A DNA stretch of 64,000 bases. It comes from Pseudomonadota bacterium. GTDB lineage: Bacteria; Pseudomonadota; Gammaproteobacteria; UBA5335. The position numbers and the translations under genes are program-made. The notes beneath the pieces are model-generated. The model was given only the letters and a program-made list of their open reading frames with translations, searched no databases and had not been told where the DNA came from. Of the stretch, positions 10,772-22,351 are shown piece by piece (position 1 is the stretch's first letter; each line of letters starts with the position of its first letter). The DNA lies in NCBI GenBank assembly GCA_034189865.1, contig JAXHTV010000012.1, positions 1 through 64,000 of the forward strand. Direction: 5' to 3'.

Positions 10772-11224
10772 TTAGACGGGTCGATGCGTGGTCGGCAACA
10801 CCGCCAAGACATCACAGGGCGCACCGTGTAGTACGGCATCTTCCGTGTGGCCGAACAATACGGCCAGGCCATGTCGTTCGTGCCGGCCGATGACGATCAG
10901 ATCTGCCGCCAGTTCTCTCGCCGTTTCAATGAGTTGCTGTTTCACGCTGCCGAGCCGTATCAGGCAATTCGCTTCGGCAAATCCTATGGCTTGGGCCATG
11001 TCCCGTAAGCGCGATTGTTCCGCTTCCAGAAGCTCAGCCGGCGGCAGGCCGACGTCCGGCAGCAGAGATTCGGCGGCGGGATCGGTGAGCAAATACTCGG
11101 TGACATGGAGCAAAGTCAGTCGGGCACCGCAGCGTCTGGCCAACGCGGCTGCTCGTTTGCCGACAGCCAGGCTGTCGGGTGACATATCCAGTGCCAGCAG
11201 GATATGTGAGTAGGCGCTCATCAT
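10772..11224 (-). CDS. Universal stress protein, UspA family
   Basis: A single 150-residue Usp domain: beta-alpha Rossmann-like start SHILLALDMSPDS, and the ATP-binding-type loop DLIVIGRHERHGLAVLFGHTEDAVLHGAPCDVLAV. The usual motif is G-2x-G-9x-G-S/T; here the spacing is close but not perfect, so nucleotide binding is uncertain. GGGAGGAG lies 6 bases before the ATG. It is 26 bases downstream of rsmA, in the slot where apaG is normally found. Likely a soluble stress-survival factor. Confidence 0.85.
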   Translation of the reverse strand: MMSAYSHILLALDMSPDSLAVGKRAAALARRCGARLTLLHVTEYLLTDPAAESLLPDVGLPPAELLEAEQSRLRDMAQAIGFAEANCLIRLGSVKQQLIETARELAADLIVIGRHERHGLAVLFGHTEDAVLHGAPCDVLAVLPTTHRPV

Positions 11225-11250
11225 CGATCGCTCCTCCCGAGAGACTCGAT

Positions 11251-12030
11251 TCAGGGTACGGCGATATCTGCCAGCTGCGCAAACTGTTCGGGGGTGACTT
11301 GTTCAGGGCGAACGGTCGGTTTCAGCCCCGCGGCTTCGATCATGGCTTCCGATGCCAAGCCTTTGACCGCATTACGCAGGGTTTTGCGCCGCTGTGAGAA
11401 CGCCTGGTTGACGATTCGCGCAAATCGCTCATGATCGCGTACCGAAAGCGGCGGTGGCTCCAGCGGGATCACCCGGACGACCGCCGATTCCACCTTCGGC
11501 GGCGGCTTGAACGCCCCCGGTCCCACGGTGAACAGCGATTCCACCCGGCAGCACTGAGCCAACATGACCGTCAGCCGTCCGTAAGCCTTCTGGCCCGTGC
11601 GAGCTGCCATTCGGTCGACCACTTCTTTTTGCAACATCAAGTGCATGTCCTCGATGGCATCGGCCTGATCGAGCAAGTGAAAAAGCAGTGGGGTGGAAAT
11701 GTTGTAGGGCAAGTTGCCGATCACGCGCAGCTTTTGGCCTCGTTCTTTCGCCAGCTCGCGGAAATCGAAGCGCAGGGCGTCGTTTTCATGGACGCGCAGT
11801 TTGGAGCCAGGCGGGAAACGGTTTCTTAAGGCGGCGACCAGATCCCGATCGATTTCAATGACGTCCAGTTCGCCGAAGGCGGCCAGCAGCGGCACGGTGA
11901 TGGCCGCGCGTCCTGGGCCGATCTCTACCGCGGCCTGGTCTGGCCTTGGGTTAATCGCACGAACGATGCGTTCGATGACCGCGGCATCATGCAGGAAATT
12001 CTGTCCGAATCGTTTGCGTGGTCGGTTCAT
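11251..12030 (-). CDS. rsmA: 16S rRNA (adenine1518/1519-N6) dimethyltransferase
   Basis: KsgA-type methyltransferase that dimethylates two adenines in helix 45 of 16S rRNA as a late small-subunit assembly check. 259 residues. The start RKRFGQNFLHD, SAM-binding VEIGPGRAAIT and catalytic NLPYNIS are all present. Its ATG overlaps the pdxA stop as ATGA. Part of the lptD-surA-pdxA-rsmA run. Confidence 0.97.
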   Translation of the reverse strand: MNRPRKRFGQNFLHDAAVIERIVRAINPRPDQAAVEIGPGRAAITVPLLAAFGELDVIEIDRDLVAALRNRFPPGSKLRVHENDALRFDFRELAKERGQKLRVIGNLPYNISTPLLFHLLDQADAIEDMHLMLQKEVVDRMAARTGQKAYGRLTVMLAQCCRVESLFTVGPGAFKPPPKVESAVVRVIPLEPPPLSVRDHERFARIVNQAFSQRRKTLRNAVKGLASEAMIEAAGLKPTVRPEQVTPEQFAQLADIAVP

Positions 12031-13034
12031 GCGGGCAAGCGTCCCTGGGCGCAGCGGACGGCTTCGGCAACGGCCGCCCGCAGGCTACCGGGGTCAATTC
12101 CGCCGGTGCCGGCCAAGTCGAGGGCGGTGCCGTGGTCCACCGAGGTGCGGATCAACGGCAGCCCGAGGGTGACGTTTACCGCATCCCCGAAGCCTTTGTG
12201 CTTCAAGACCGTCAGGCCTTGGTCGTGGTACATGGCCAAGACCACATCGCATTTTTCCAGCTGCGGAGGCGTGAAGGCCGTGTCGGCGGGCATGGGCCCG
12301 AACACGTTCAACCCTTCCGCGGCGAGCTGTTGGATCACCGGTCGGATCACCCGGATTTCCTCATCGCCCAGATGCCCGTCTTCGCCAGCGTGGGGATTGA
12401 GCCCGCAGACCAAAATACGTGGTTGGTCGAGATGGTATTTGCTTTGCAGTTCCCGATGAAGAATCTCGACCGTGGTGCGCAGACGTTCCGGAGTGATGGC
12501 CTTGGGAACGTCCTTTAACGGCAGGTGCGTGGTGACCAAGGCCACGCGTAAGCCGGGGCAGGTGAGCATCATTACCGGAAGCGGGGCGCCGGTCCGTTGG
12601 GCCAGCCATTCGGTATGGCCGCTGAAAGGGATGCCGGCGGCGTTGATCACCGATTTTTGTACCGGCCCGGTGACCATGGCGTCGAATTCCCCGGACAGGC
12701 AGCCGGTCACCGCCCGCTCGAGTGTGGCGAGTACGTAAGGCGCGTTGTTCGGGTCGAGACATCCCGCCACGGTTGTGTTTTTCAGCGGCACCGGGATGAC
12801 ATCAAGACATCCCGCGGCTGAAGGGCCAGATTGTTCATGGTCTTTGAGTTCGCGGATTTGCAGCGGCAACCCCAGTTGGTCGGCTCGTTCGCCGAGTAGC
12901 GCCGGATCTGCCACGACCGCGATGTCGCACGGCGGATGGTCCTGGGCCAGCAAGACGCACAGATCCGGCCCGATACCTGCTGGCTCCCCAGGAGTTAAGA
13001 CAATCCGTGGCGTGCGGGTCGGCGAACCGTTCAA
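12027..13034 (-). CDS. pdxA: 4-hydroxythreonine-4-phosphate dehydrogenase
   Basis: Oxidises 4-phosphohydroxy-threonine in the DXP-independent branch of pyridoxal-phosphate synthesis. 335 residues with LTPGEPAGIGPDL at the start, the substrate/metal histidine in SGHTEWLA, and the metal-binding AMYHDQGL. The start is a TTG overlapping the surA stop (TTGA). No better codon lies nearby, so coupled translation is inferred. Confidence 0.96.
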   Translation of the reverse strand: MNGSPTRTPRIVLTPGEPAGIGPDLCVLLAQDHPPCDIAVVADPALLGERADQLGLPLQIRELKDHEQSGPSAAGCLDVIPVPLKNTTVAGCLDPNNAPYVLATLERAVTGCLSGEFDAMVTGPVQKSVINAAGIPFSGHTEWLAQRTGAPLPVMMLTCPGLRVALVTTHLPLKDVPKAITPERLRTTVEILHRELQSKYHLDQPRILVCGLNPHAGEDGHLGDEEIRVIRPVIQQLAAEGLNVFGPMPADTAFTPPQLEKCDVVLAMYHDQGLTVLKHKGFGDAVNVTLGLPLIRTSVDHGTALDLAGTGGIDPGSLRAAVAEAVRCAQGRLPA

Positions 13035-14341
13035 CTTTGATCGGCGGGGTTCAGGCGGATTTCCACGTAGGCTTCATCCCGCAACTGCCGGGCCCAGTTG
13101 GCAGTTTCCTCTTCCAATTTGCGCTGAAAGATGATCTGTCGGGCGCGTAGCCGCTGACTTTCTTCGGTGGTGTCGCGCTCCCGCCGCTCGAGCACCTGCA
13201 CGATATGCCAGCCGAATTGGGAGCGGAACGGCGGGCTGATTTCTCCCGGATTCAGAAGGTCCATGGCCTGTTGAAATTCGGGAACCACCACCCCGGGCGG
13301 CAACCAGCCCAACTCACCCCCGCGGGACGCGGAGGACGCATCATCCGAGTGTTGTTCCGCCAACGCGGCGAAATCGGCGCCGCTTGAGATTTGTTCTCTC
13401 AGTTGCCCCAACTGGATTCTGGCTTGGCTGTCACTGGTCAGTGCGTTGGTTTGAATCAGAATGTGCCGCGAGCGGGTTTCTTCGATGCGGGTCTGGGTGC
13501 TGCCCCGGCGGTCGGCGAGCTTCAGGATGTGAAATCCGTTCGGGCTGCGCAGCACTTCAGTAATATCGCCGACGGCCAAAGAGTCCACGGCGTCCATAAA
13601 GAAGCGGGGCAGCTGGTTGGCACGCCGCCAACCTAAATCGCCTCCTTGCAGAGCGTTTTGTCCATCGGAGTAGCTCAGTGCGACCTGGGTGAAATCGGCA
13701 CCGTCCATCAGCTCGGTGTGGAGCCGGTCCGCTTCTTCCCGACGGGATTTCAGTTGTTCGGGCGTGGCGCGCTCGGGGGCGGCGATGAGAATGTGCTGGA
13801 GACGCACTTCGATATCGGCTTCCGCACCACGGAGCCGCTCGTTCTCCAGCAGATTGTCGATTTCGCGATCGGTCACGGCGATGCGTCGCGCCACATCCCG
13901 CTGCCGCAGCTGTTCCATGCTGATTTCACGCCGGATACCTTCGCGAAAATCAGCGTAGTTCATACCATCGGCCTCCAGGGCCAGAACGAACTGATCCAGG
14001 CCCATGCCGTTGCGGCGGGCAATGCCGCTGATGGCGTTGTTCAAGTTCTCTTCGGTGACCTGAATGCCGGTTTTTTGTGCCAGCTGGACTTGCACTTCGG
14101 CGGCAATCATGCGCTCGAGCACTTGGCGTTCCAGGTCGGCCTGCGGCGGGATACGGGCGTTGACTTCGCGCAAGCGGCTGACCACTACTCGAACTTGATC
14201 ATCCAGTTCGCTGGCCAGGATGACGTCATCGTTGACCACGGCCACGACCCGGTCGAGCACCCGCGGTGCAGCCATTGCGGGCGAGAGGGTGCCTCCAACG
14301 ATCGTCAAAGCGAACATAAGGCCCATGATGTGCTTAGTCAT
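13031..14341 (-). CDS. surA: Periplasmic peptidyl-prolyl isomerase and chaperone SurA
   Basis: Escorts outer-membrane proteins, including LptD, across the periplasm. About 436 residues: signal peptide ending SPAMA, an N-terminal SurA chaperone domain (APRVLDRVVAVVNDDVI), then two parvulin domains with paired signatures (ADFTQVALSYSDG and ADFAALAEQHSDD). The start may be 14341 or 14350; both overlap the lptD stop and give a signal peptide. The longer frame to 14467 lies inside lptD and is unlikely. Confidence 0.95.
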   Translation of the reverse strand: MTKHIMGLMFALTIVGGTLSPAMAAPRVLDRVVAVVNDDVILASELDDQVRVVVSRLREVNARIPPQADLERQVLERMIAAEVQVQLAQKTGIQVTEENLNNAISGIARRNGMGLDQFVLALEADGMNYADFREGIRREISMEQLRQRDVARRIAVTDREIDNLLENERLRGAEADIEVRLQHILIAAPERATPEQLKSRREEADRLHTELMDGADFTQVALSYSDGQNALQGGDLGWRRANQLPRFFMDAVDSLAVGDITEVLRSPNGFHILKLADRRGSTQTRIEETRSRHILIQTNALTSDSQARIQLGQLREQISSGADFAALAEQHSDDASSASRGGELGWLPPGVVVPEFQQAMDLLNPGEISPPFRSQFGWHIVQVLERRERDTTEESQRLRARQIIFQRKLEEETANWARQLRDEAYVEIRLNPADQS

Positions 14342-16547
14342 TCGTTCCATAGCCTGAAATACTTCGATTAAGGAGCTCGTCGATATCGTTGCCCAGCGCG
14401 CCCAGGCCCTTGAGCTCGAGTTGTAAATAGACGCCGGCGTTGGTCTTGCCGTCCTCACCCCGAACATATTCTCGCGCCGCCACGCGTAGCGCCCAGCAGC
14501 AACTCTGGTACTCCACGCCGGCTAGCGTTTCCAGGTTTTGATCACCACGCAGCGAGTAGTTCCAGCGGCCCACCACCCGCCATTGCGGGGCCACGGGCCA
14601 GGCGAAACTCAAATCGACCTGTTCCAGTGGTTGTTGGGTATCTCGCCGCAGTCGGTAGCCCAGATTCAGCACCCGTTCATCGTCCGGGTGGTAACGAATT
14701 TGCGCCAACTGCCGGGTCAGGCGGTCGGCATCGGGGTTCCATTCTAACTGAAAGTAGCCGCCAATCTGTCGGTCTTGTCCGGCCTCCAATTCGGCCAGCA
14801 CGTTGGAGTAGGACCGGTCCAAATTCGTTTCGTTCGCCAGTGCCACTTCGCGGTCCTCGAAGTAGTAGATCTGGCCAATACGGGCCGCCAGCTCGGTTCG
14901 GCCGGAACGCGCATCGATCCATCGGCTGCTAAGCGCGGTGCTCACTTGCGCTGTGTCCCCGATGCGATCGGCACCGATGTAGCGATTGGTGTCGAACAGC
15001 CGCACAAAATCGAATTCGCCGGCGCGGGTATCGAACAGGGGCAGCTCGTCTTGGGAGCGTTCGGGCACCCATAGGAAGAAAGCCCGCGGCTCCAGGGTCT
15101 GGATGAAGGATTTGCCGACAAGGGTCCGTTCGCGTTCCAGGCGCACGCCGGTATCCAGGCTGGCGCTGGGTACGCCCCGATCGGGATGTTGATCGCCATT
15201 GTCTTCGGTGGCTTGGTCTAAGGCGTAAGCGGTATAGCGGTAGGCCGCCCGCGGTATGACGAAGTATCCGCCGCGGTCCCAGGGGATCTGAAGGCCGAGT
15301 TCCACATCGGCGCGATCGCCCGTCAGTTGGTCTTCGCCTTCGAACCCGGTGGCCTCGGCATACAGATCCCAGGCTACCGGTCCGATGAGCGAAACCGGCT
15401 GGCGGGTTCGCAGCAGCAACTGGGGTAGCCGTTGATAGGGCTCGGGTTGGTTGACCAAATCCGGATCCACCAACTGAAAATCCTGGGCACGCAGCAAGAG
15501 ATCCCATTGCGGTCCGGCGTAGCCGGCGCTGGCCCGGCGATTGAGATAACGCGAGCTGGTGTCCCGAAGGCCGTTGCCGAGATCTTCCTGGTATTGTACG
15601 TCGCTCACTTCGGTGAGATTGATATCCGCGTACCAGTCGCGCGCCGGTCGGGCTTGGTGGCGAAAAGCCCACAGCGTGCGGTCGTCGCCGAAATCTCGAT
15701 CATCCGGGAGATACTCGTTGTAGATCATCCCCCGACCCCAATGGCTCAGATAGCGATATTCCGTCTGCAACTGAGCGCCTCGTTTGCTCATGACGCGGGG
15801 TGTGAAGGTGGCATCCTGGTTGGGTGCGATATTCCAGTACCACGGCAGGGCTAAATCGAAACCGGTATCGTCGGAGTTGCCCAGCCTGGGGGCAAGGAAA
15901 CCGCTCATTCGACGATCGCTGATGGGAAACTGTAGATAGGGGCTGTAGAGAATCGGCCAGCCTTGAAACCAGAGGCTGGTACCCCACGCTTGACCGCGAC
16001 CGGAATCCGGGTCGAGAGACAGCTCGCCGGCCCGCAAATACCAGGCTTCGTCGTCCACTGCGCAGGTGGTGAAGGTGGCGCTTTCCAATCCGATGGCGCC
16101 GCGCTCTTCGAGCTCGATCCGTACCGCCGTGCCGCGTCCTGACCGCGGCCTGATATAAAAGGCCGTATCCGTGAACTGCCCCGCCCCTGAGCTGGGGTGG
16201 AGTTTGGCCGATTGCGCTTGGACGTCTAGAAATTCTCCCAAGTAGCTCAGCGATTCTGAGGTTTCGATGAGGTCATGTTCCAGATCGACGTAGAGCTGTT
16301 CCGTGCGCAGGAAACGGTCGCCACGCTGGATGAGTACATCGCCGGTCAAAAGGCCCAGCCCTTCGTTTTCCATGTCGATCTGGCCGGCAAACGCCTGAAT
16401 GCGCGTCAGATCCGGATCGGCTGGGGGCAGGCCAAGGTGCTGACTTTCCAAGGGGTTGGTGGTGCCGCACCAGGCGAGAGGTTCGGCGCCCGCCGGCGGG
16501 CTAAATATCAACCAGGCGAGCAACAGCAGGTGGCCGCGGCGTTTCAT
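14334..16547 (-). CDS. lptD: LPS-assembly outer membrane protein LptD
   Basis: The beta-barrel translocon that places LPS in the outer leaflet, together with LptE. 737 residues from the ATG at 16547, which begins the signal peptide (MKRRGHLLLLAWLIF, cleavage after PAGA). An OstA-like jellyroll (DVLIQRGDRFLRTEQLYVD) precedes the barrel. The four cysteines needed for the inter-domain disulfides are visible: one in LAWCGTT, one in TFTTCAVD, and the adjacent pair in YQSCCWAL near the C-terminus. Upstream in-frame residues run into the promoter region and were discarded. Heads the lptD-surA-pdxA-rsmA operon and is divergent from amgK. Confidence 0.96.
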   Translation of the reverse strand: MKRRGHLLLLAWLIFSPPAGAEPLAWCGTTNPLESQHLGLPPADPDLTRIQAFAGQIDMENEGLGLLTGDVLIQRGDRFLRTEQLYVDLEHDLIETSESLSYLGEFLDVQAQSAKLHPSSGAGQFTDTAFYIRPRSGRGTAVRIELEERGAIGLESATFTTCAVDDEAWYLRAGELSLDPDSGRGQAWGTSLWFQGWPILYSPYLQFPISDRRMSGFLAPRLGNSDDTGFDLALPWYWNIAPNQDATFTPRVMSKRGAQLQTEYRYLSHWGRGMIYNEYLPDDRDFGDDRTLWAFRHQARPARDWYADINLTEVSDVQYQEDLGNGLRDTSSRYLNRRASAGYAGPQWDLLLRAQDFQLVDPDLVNQPEPYQRLPQLLLRTRQPVSLIGPVAWDLYAEATGFEGEDQLTGDRADVELGLQIPWDRGGYFVIPRAAYRYTAYALDQATEDNGDQHPDRGVPSASLDTGVRLERERTLVGKSFIQTLEPRAFFLWVPERSQDELPLFDTRAGEFDFVRLFDTNRYIGADRIGDTAQVSTALSSRWIDARSGRTELAARIGQIYYFEDREVALANETNLDRSYSNVLAELEAGQDRQIGGYFQLEWNPDADRLTRQLAQIRYHPDDERVLNLGYRLRRDTQQPLEQVDLSFAWPVAPQWRVVGRWNYSLRGDQNLETLAGVEYQSCCWALRVAAREYVRGEDGKTNAGVYLQLELKGLGALGNDIDELLNRSISGYGTND

Positions 16548-16728
16548 GCGGCCGTGAGATTGCCTAGAGCGACCACGGAGATTGCGCTCCTGCCGGACGA
16601 AGGCTTTTCGGGTACTATGCGCTGCATCCAATGGTTTGAAATTGTTGCCTTGGCTCGCCGGTGGAGCAGCATAGCAGCCCGGCGTGATGGAGTGAATGGT
16701 GTTGGGTACCGCGGGAGATGGTGAACGA

Positions 16729-19041
<2,313 letters not shown>

Positions 19042-19045
<4 letters not shown>

Positions 19046-19302
19046 AGCGCCATCAGGATTCGTGATTCAGCCGTCAACGCGCCGTAGATCCGGTCGAGTT
19101 GATGCTGGCTCTCGGCTTCGATGGTGACCGTCACCGAGCAGTATTTGCCGGCCCGACTGGGGCGGGTCTGGTGGGAGAGAATCTGCTCGTCGGCGACGTG
19201 CTGTCGGACAATGGCCAAGACCAAGGCCTCCAGGTCGGCCGCGTTCTCTCCCATCGCCTTGATGGGAAACCGGCAAGGAAAAACCATCCCCTCGGCGGTC
19301 AT
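19042..19302 (-). CDS. ybeD: YbeD/DUF493 family protein
   Basis: A small (86-residue) ACT-like-fold protein that almost always sits beside lipB in gammaproteobacteria; its function is not established, with a link to lipoate metabolism only suspected. The family start [12 protein letters not shown] and the middle [19 protein letters not shown] are clear. The ATG at 19302 forms ATGA with the preceding aminotransferase stop and gives the normal length of about 87. Confidence 0.9.
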
Positions 19303-20210
19303 GTCGTTGCGGATTCCTCTATCTGTTCCGCCAGCCAAGTATGCAAGGACTGCCGCCACAAATTTCGAAGACGCAGCGAGACCGGCCCCGGCCGTCCGGT
19401 GCCGACGGGTTGATGGTTCAAACGGGTGATGGCCAGAACTTCTTTGGTCGAACTCGTCATCAGCAGCTCGTCTGCGCTGGCAAGCTCCGTTTGGTCCACT
19501 GGCCGCTCGTCGACCGGTATCCCGCCGTTACGTGCGACGTCGATCAAGGCGTCCCGCGTGATGCCGGGGAGAATGCTTTGGCTCTTCGGCGGTGTGATCA
19601 GAACACCTCCTTTCACCAGAAAAATATTGCTGGCGGCACCTTCGGTCAGCCGGCCATCGCGAATGTAAATGGCCTCGTTGGCATCGGCGTGGCGGGCTTC
19701 CTGCCGGCTCAGCACATTGGCCAGCAGCGTGATCGCTTTGACATCGCAGCGGGCCCATCGGGGGTCGTCCACGGTGATCGCTGACACGCCGTGCTCAATG
19801 GTTTCGGCCGGCGGTTCGCCTCGGCGTGAGGCCATGGCAAACACGGTAGGCGTCGTGTCATCGCTATAGAAATGATCCCGCCGCGTCTCAACGCCCCGTG
19901 TTACTTGAATATAGACGGCCAAATCGCCCCCGCCGTTTTGATGGATCAGTTGGGTGACCATCTGGTGCCATTCGCCACGCGTGAGCGGATCGGCGATTTG
20001 CAGTGCATCCAGGCTCTGCGCCAGCCGGTCCAAATGGGCATCGAGGCGGAACGGTTGGTTTTCGTAAACGGGTATGACCTCGTAGACCCCGTCACCGAAC
20101 AGAAACCCGCGATCGAGGACGGAAATTCGGGTCTCGCTCAGTGCTTGAAACGCGCCGTTCAGGTAAGCGATTTGCGGGTTTGTCGTGGCTGCGTTCATGG
20201 TCGTCGTCAT
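19299..20210 (-). CDS. dat: D-amino-acid aminotransferase (class IV PLP enzyme)
   Basis: Probably interconverts D-alanine and D-glutamate with their keto acids. About 303 residues, fold-type IV: YLNGAFQALSETRISVLDRGFLFGDGVYEV region at the N-terminus, the PLP lysine in CDVKAITLLANVL, and the phosphate-binding EGAASNIFLVKGG and SILPGITRDALI segments. Related enzymes are branched-chain aminotransferase and aminodeoxychorismate lyase; the location beside D,D-carboxypeptidase favours D-alanine use. I chose the ATG at 20210 (ATGA overlap with dacA); 20198 is also possible. Confidence 0.85.
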   Translation of the reverse strand: MTTTMNAATTNPQIAYLNGAFQALSETRISVLDRGFLFGDGVYEVIPVYENQPFRLDAHLDRLAQSLDALQIADPLTRGEWHQMVTQLIHQNGGGDLAVYIQVTRGVETRRDHFYSDDTTPTVFAMASRRGEPPAETIEHGVSAITVDDPRWARCDVKAITLLANVLSRQEARHADANEAIYIRDGRLTEGAASNIFLVKGGVLITPPKSQSILPGITRDALIDVARNGGIPVDERPVDQTELASADELLMTSSTKEVLAITRLNHQPVGTGRPGPVSLRLRNLWRQSLHTWLAEQIEESATT

Positions 20211-21373
20211 TGCCATAACAGCAGGACTTCGTCCCTTAGACGGCGCCAAAGACCGCCCTCCGGTACGGGTTCTAGTGGATATAAGGGGCGCTCGGCGAGT
20301 AACTCCTCGTGCAGCATCACCCGGGCAGTGCCGACGGACTGTTCCAGGCCGATGGGTGCGGTGATCAATTCGTTGAGGGTGATTGTGGCCTCCAAAGACT
20401 CGTATTGCCCTCGGGGGATGGTGACATAGAGCGGTTCTTCAATGCCGACCGCCACGGTGTCGCGGTCGGCCTTCCACACCGGCGCGGTGGTCAGGCCTTC
20501 GCCGGCGCCGTAAAGGCGGTAGGTTTGGAAAAATCGGAATCCGTAGTTCAACAGGGCTTGCGACGCGCTCTCGCGGGCGTTCTCGTTGTCCGTGCCCATG
20601 ACCACGGAAATCAGGCGCATATCATCCCGCAATGCAGTGGCCGCAAGGCAATAGCCGGCGGCTTCAGTATGGCCTGTTTTCAGACCATCCACGGTTTCGT
20701 CCCGCCACAACAGGCGATTCCGGTTGTATTGATCGATGCCGTTGTAGCTGAACTTTTTAACGGCGTACCAGGCATAGTACTCGGGAAATTCATTGATCAA
20801 AGCACGGGAAAGCGCCGCCACATCGCGGGCCGTCGTGTAGTGATCGGGGTCGGGAAGCCCGGTCGCGTTCATAAAATGGGTGTTGGTCAAGCCCAGTAAT
20901 TCGGCATGGTGGTTCATCAAGGTAGCAAACGCCGTTTCGGTACCCGCGAGATGTTCTGCCAGCGCCACGGAGGCGTCGTTGCCCGACTGAACGATCATGC
21001 CTTTGAGCAGCACTTCGGCCGGAACCGATTTACCCACCTCCACGAAGCTTCGCGAACCCGGCATGCGCCAAGCCTTTTCGCTGATACGAACAGGGTCGTC
21101 CAGTTTCAGCTCGCCTGATGCCAGCGCATGAAACACCACGTAAGAGGTCATGAGTTTGGTGATGCTGGCCGGTTCAACTCTAAGATCCGGCTGGTTTTCC
21201 GCCAGCACTCGCCCACTGTGGTGGTCAATCAAGACGTGGCTGTTTCCGGCCACCGGGGGTGGCGCCGGCACTGGCGCGGGTATTGCGCTGGCCGGAGAGG
21301 AGAATCCTGTCGCCAGGGTGGCCCAGAGCATGATCAGGGTGGGGAGAGTCAAGCGCAAAGGTAATAGGCTCAT
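20207..21373 (-). CDS. dacA: D-alanyl-D-alanine carboxypeptidase (PBP5/6 type)
   Basis: Trims the terminal D-alanine from peptidoglycan pentapeptides and so limits cross-linking. 388 residues with a cleavable signal peptide, then the three serine-DD-peptidase motifs: SITK (SxxK, near residue 64), SGN in VQSGNDASVAL, and KTG in DGLKTGHTEAAGY. The C-terminal amphipathic region (RLRDEVLLLWQ) should dock on the membrane. D-Alanine released here would be a substrate for the aminotransferase that follows. Confidence 0.96.
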   Translation of the reverse strand: MSLLPLRLTLPTLIMLWATLATGFSSPASAIPAPVPAPPPVAGNSHVLIDHHSGRVLAENQPDLRVEPASITKLMTSYVVFHALASGELKLDDPVRISEKAWRMPGSRSFVEVGKSVPAEVLLKGMIVQSGNDASVALAEHLAGTETAFATLMNHHAELLGLTNTHFMNATGLPDPDHYTTARDVAALSRALINEFPEYYAWYAVKKFSYNGIDQYNRNRLLWRDETVDGLKTGHTEAAGYCLAATALRDDMRLISVVMGTDNENARESASQALLNYGFRFFQTYRLYGAGEGLTTAPVWKADRDTVAVGIEEPLYVTIPRGQYESLEATITLNELITAPIGLEQSVGTARVMLHEELLAERPLYPLEPVPEGGLWRRLRDEVLLLWQ

Positions 21374-21529
21374 GTTTCCATCGTTTCGTCAGCGGATGGG
21401 TCCGCCCTGCCGGGCGTTCCGGAATAAAATCGTTTCGTGACCGAGGTCGATCCCGGTCGGTTCAGCATACATTCGGGCGCGTCATGATCACCCGACCCAG
21501 TTTAAAGATCACAAAACGCCTTGAATACA

Positions 21530-22351
21530 TCAATCGATCACCACATGACGGGCTTGGATGCCAAGGCTTTCTACCCGATCACTGATGCGATTCAGGGAGT
21601 CGAGGTCCGCCAAAGGGCCGATATGGACCCGATATAATAACGAGTCGCCTTGGGATGTCTGGCGAATTGACACTTGTTCAATTCGGGCATTCTGCAGGCG
21701 ATTTTGCATGCGTTCGGCGTTTTCCCGCTCTGAGAACGCACCGACCTGCAGGTATAGGTTCGTTTGGGGATCAGGGTTGGGTGGCCTCGGCGTTGCCGCT
21801 TCTTGCACGTTGATTGCTTCCACCTCCACCCGTGCTGTTCCGGCGGTGAGCATATCGAGCTTGGCAGCGGCGACGTAGGACAGGTCGATCAGTCGATTGT
21901 CTTTGAACGGTCCGCGATCATTGACCTTGACGATGACCGAGCGGCCATTTTCCACGTTACGCACGCGCACATAAGTCGGCAGCGGCAAAGTCTTATGAGC
22001 GGCGGTCATGGCATACATGTCATACGGTTCCCCGCTGGATGTCCGGCGGCCATGAAACTTGGTGCCGTACCACGATGCCACGCCCCGTTCCCGATAACCG
22101 AGACTGGATTGCTGAACATAATAGGTTCGGCCGAAGACCTCGTACTGGTCGGGGTTGCCATAGCGAGAGCGCGCTTCCGGGCGCGGCGTGGCGTCGGCGA
22201 TCTGGCTGACGTCGGGTACGTCGCGCGCGTTGGGCGCACCGTCAGACGTGGGTGAACCCGGGGTGGGGAGGGTGCTGCAACCGCTCAGCATCACGCCGGC
22301 GATCACCACGGAGAGCAGCGTGAGGTGCAAACGTGATTCAAGCCTCAGCAA
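21530..22351 (-). CDS. rlpA: Septal ring lytic transglycosylase/lipoprotein RlpA
   Basis: Outer-membrane lipoprotein that cleaves naked (stem-less) glycan strands at division sites. 273 residues: lipobox LSGC, a double-psi barrel with GVASWYGTKFHGRRTSSGE and the catalytic-type aspartate in VKVNDRGPF, and a C-terminal SPOR domain (LYLQVGAFSERENAERM). The start is a TTG with GGGAGG six bases upstream; it overlaps the mltB end by 14 bases. Confidence 0.94.
   Translation of the reverse strand: MLRLESRLHLTLLSVVIAGVMLSGCSTLPTPGSPTSDGAPNARDVPDVSQIADATPRPEARSRYGNPDQYEVFGRTYYVQQSSLGYRERGVASWYGTKFHGRRTSSGEPYDMYAMTAAHKTLPLPTYVRVRNVENGRSVIVKVNDRGPFKDNRLIDLSYVAAAKLDMLTAGTARVEVEAINVQEAATPRPPNPDPQTNLYLQVGAFSERENAERMQNRLQNARIEQVSIRQTSQGDSLLYRVHIGPLADLDSLNRISDRVESLGIQARHVVID

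Noticed and set aside
16548-16728. Search for sigma-E and sigma-70 promoters between lptD and amgK
   Set aside because: Only partial hexamers (CATAGT, TACTAT) without well-placed partners were found, so no promoter was called.
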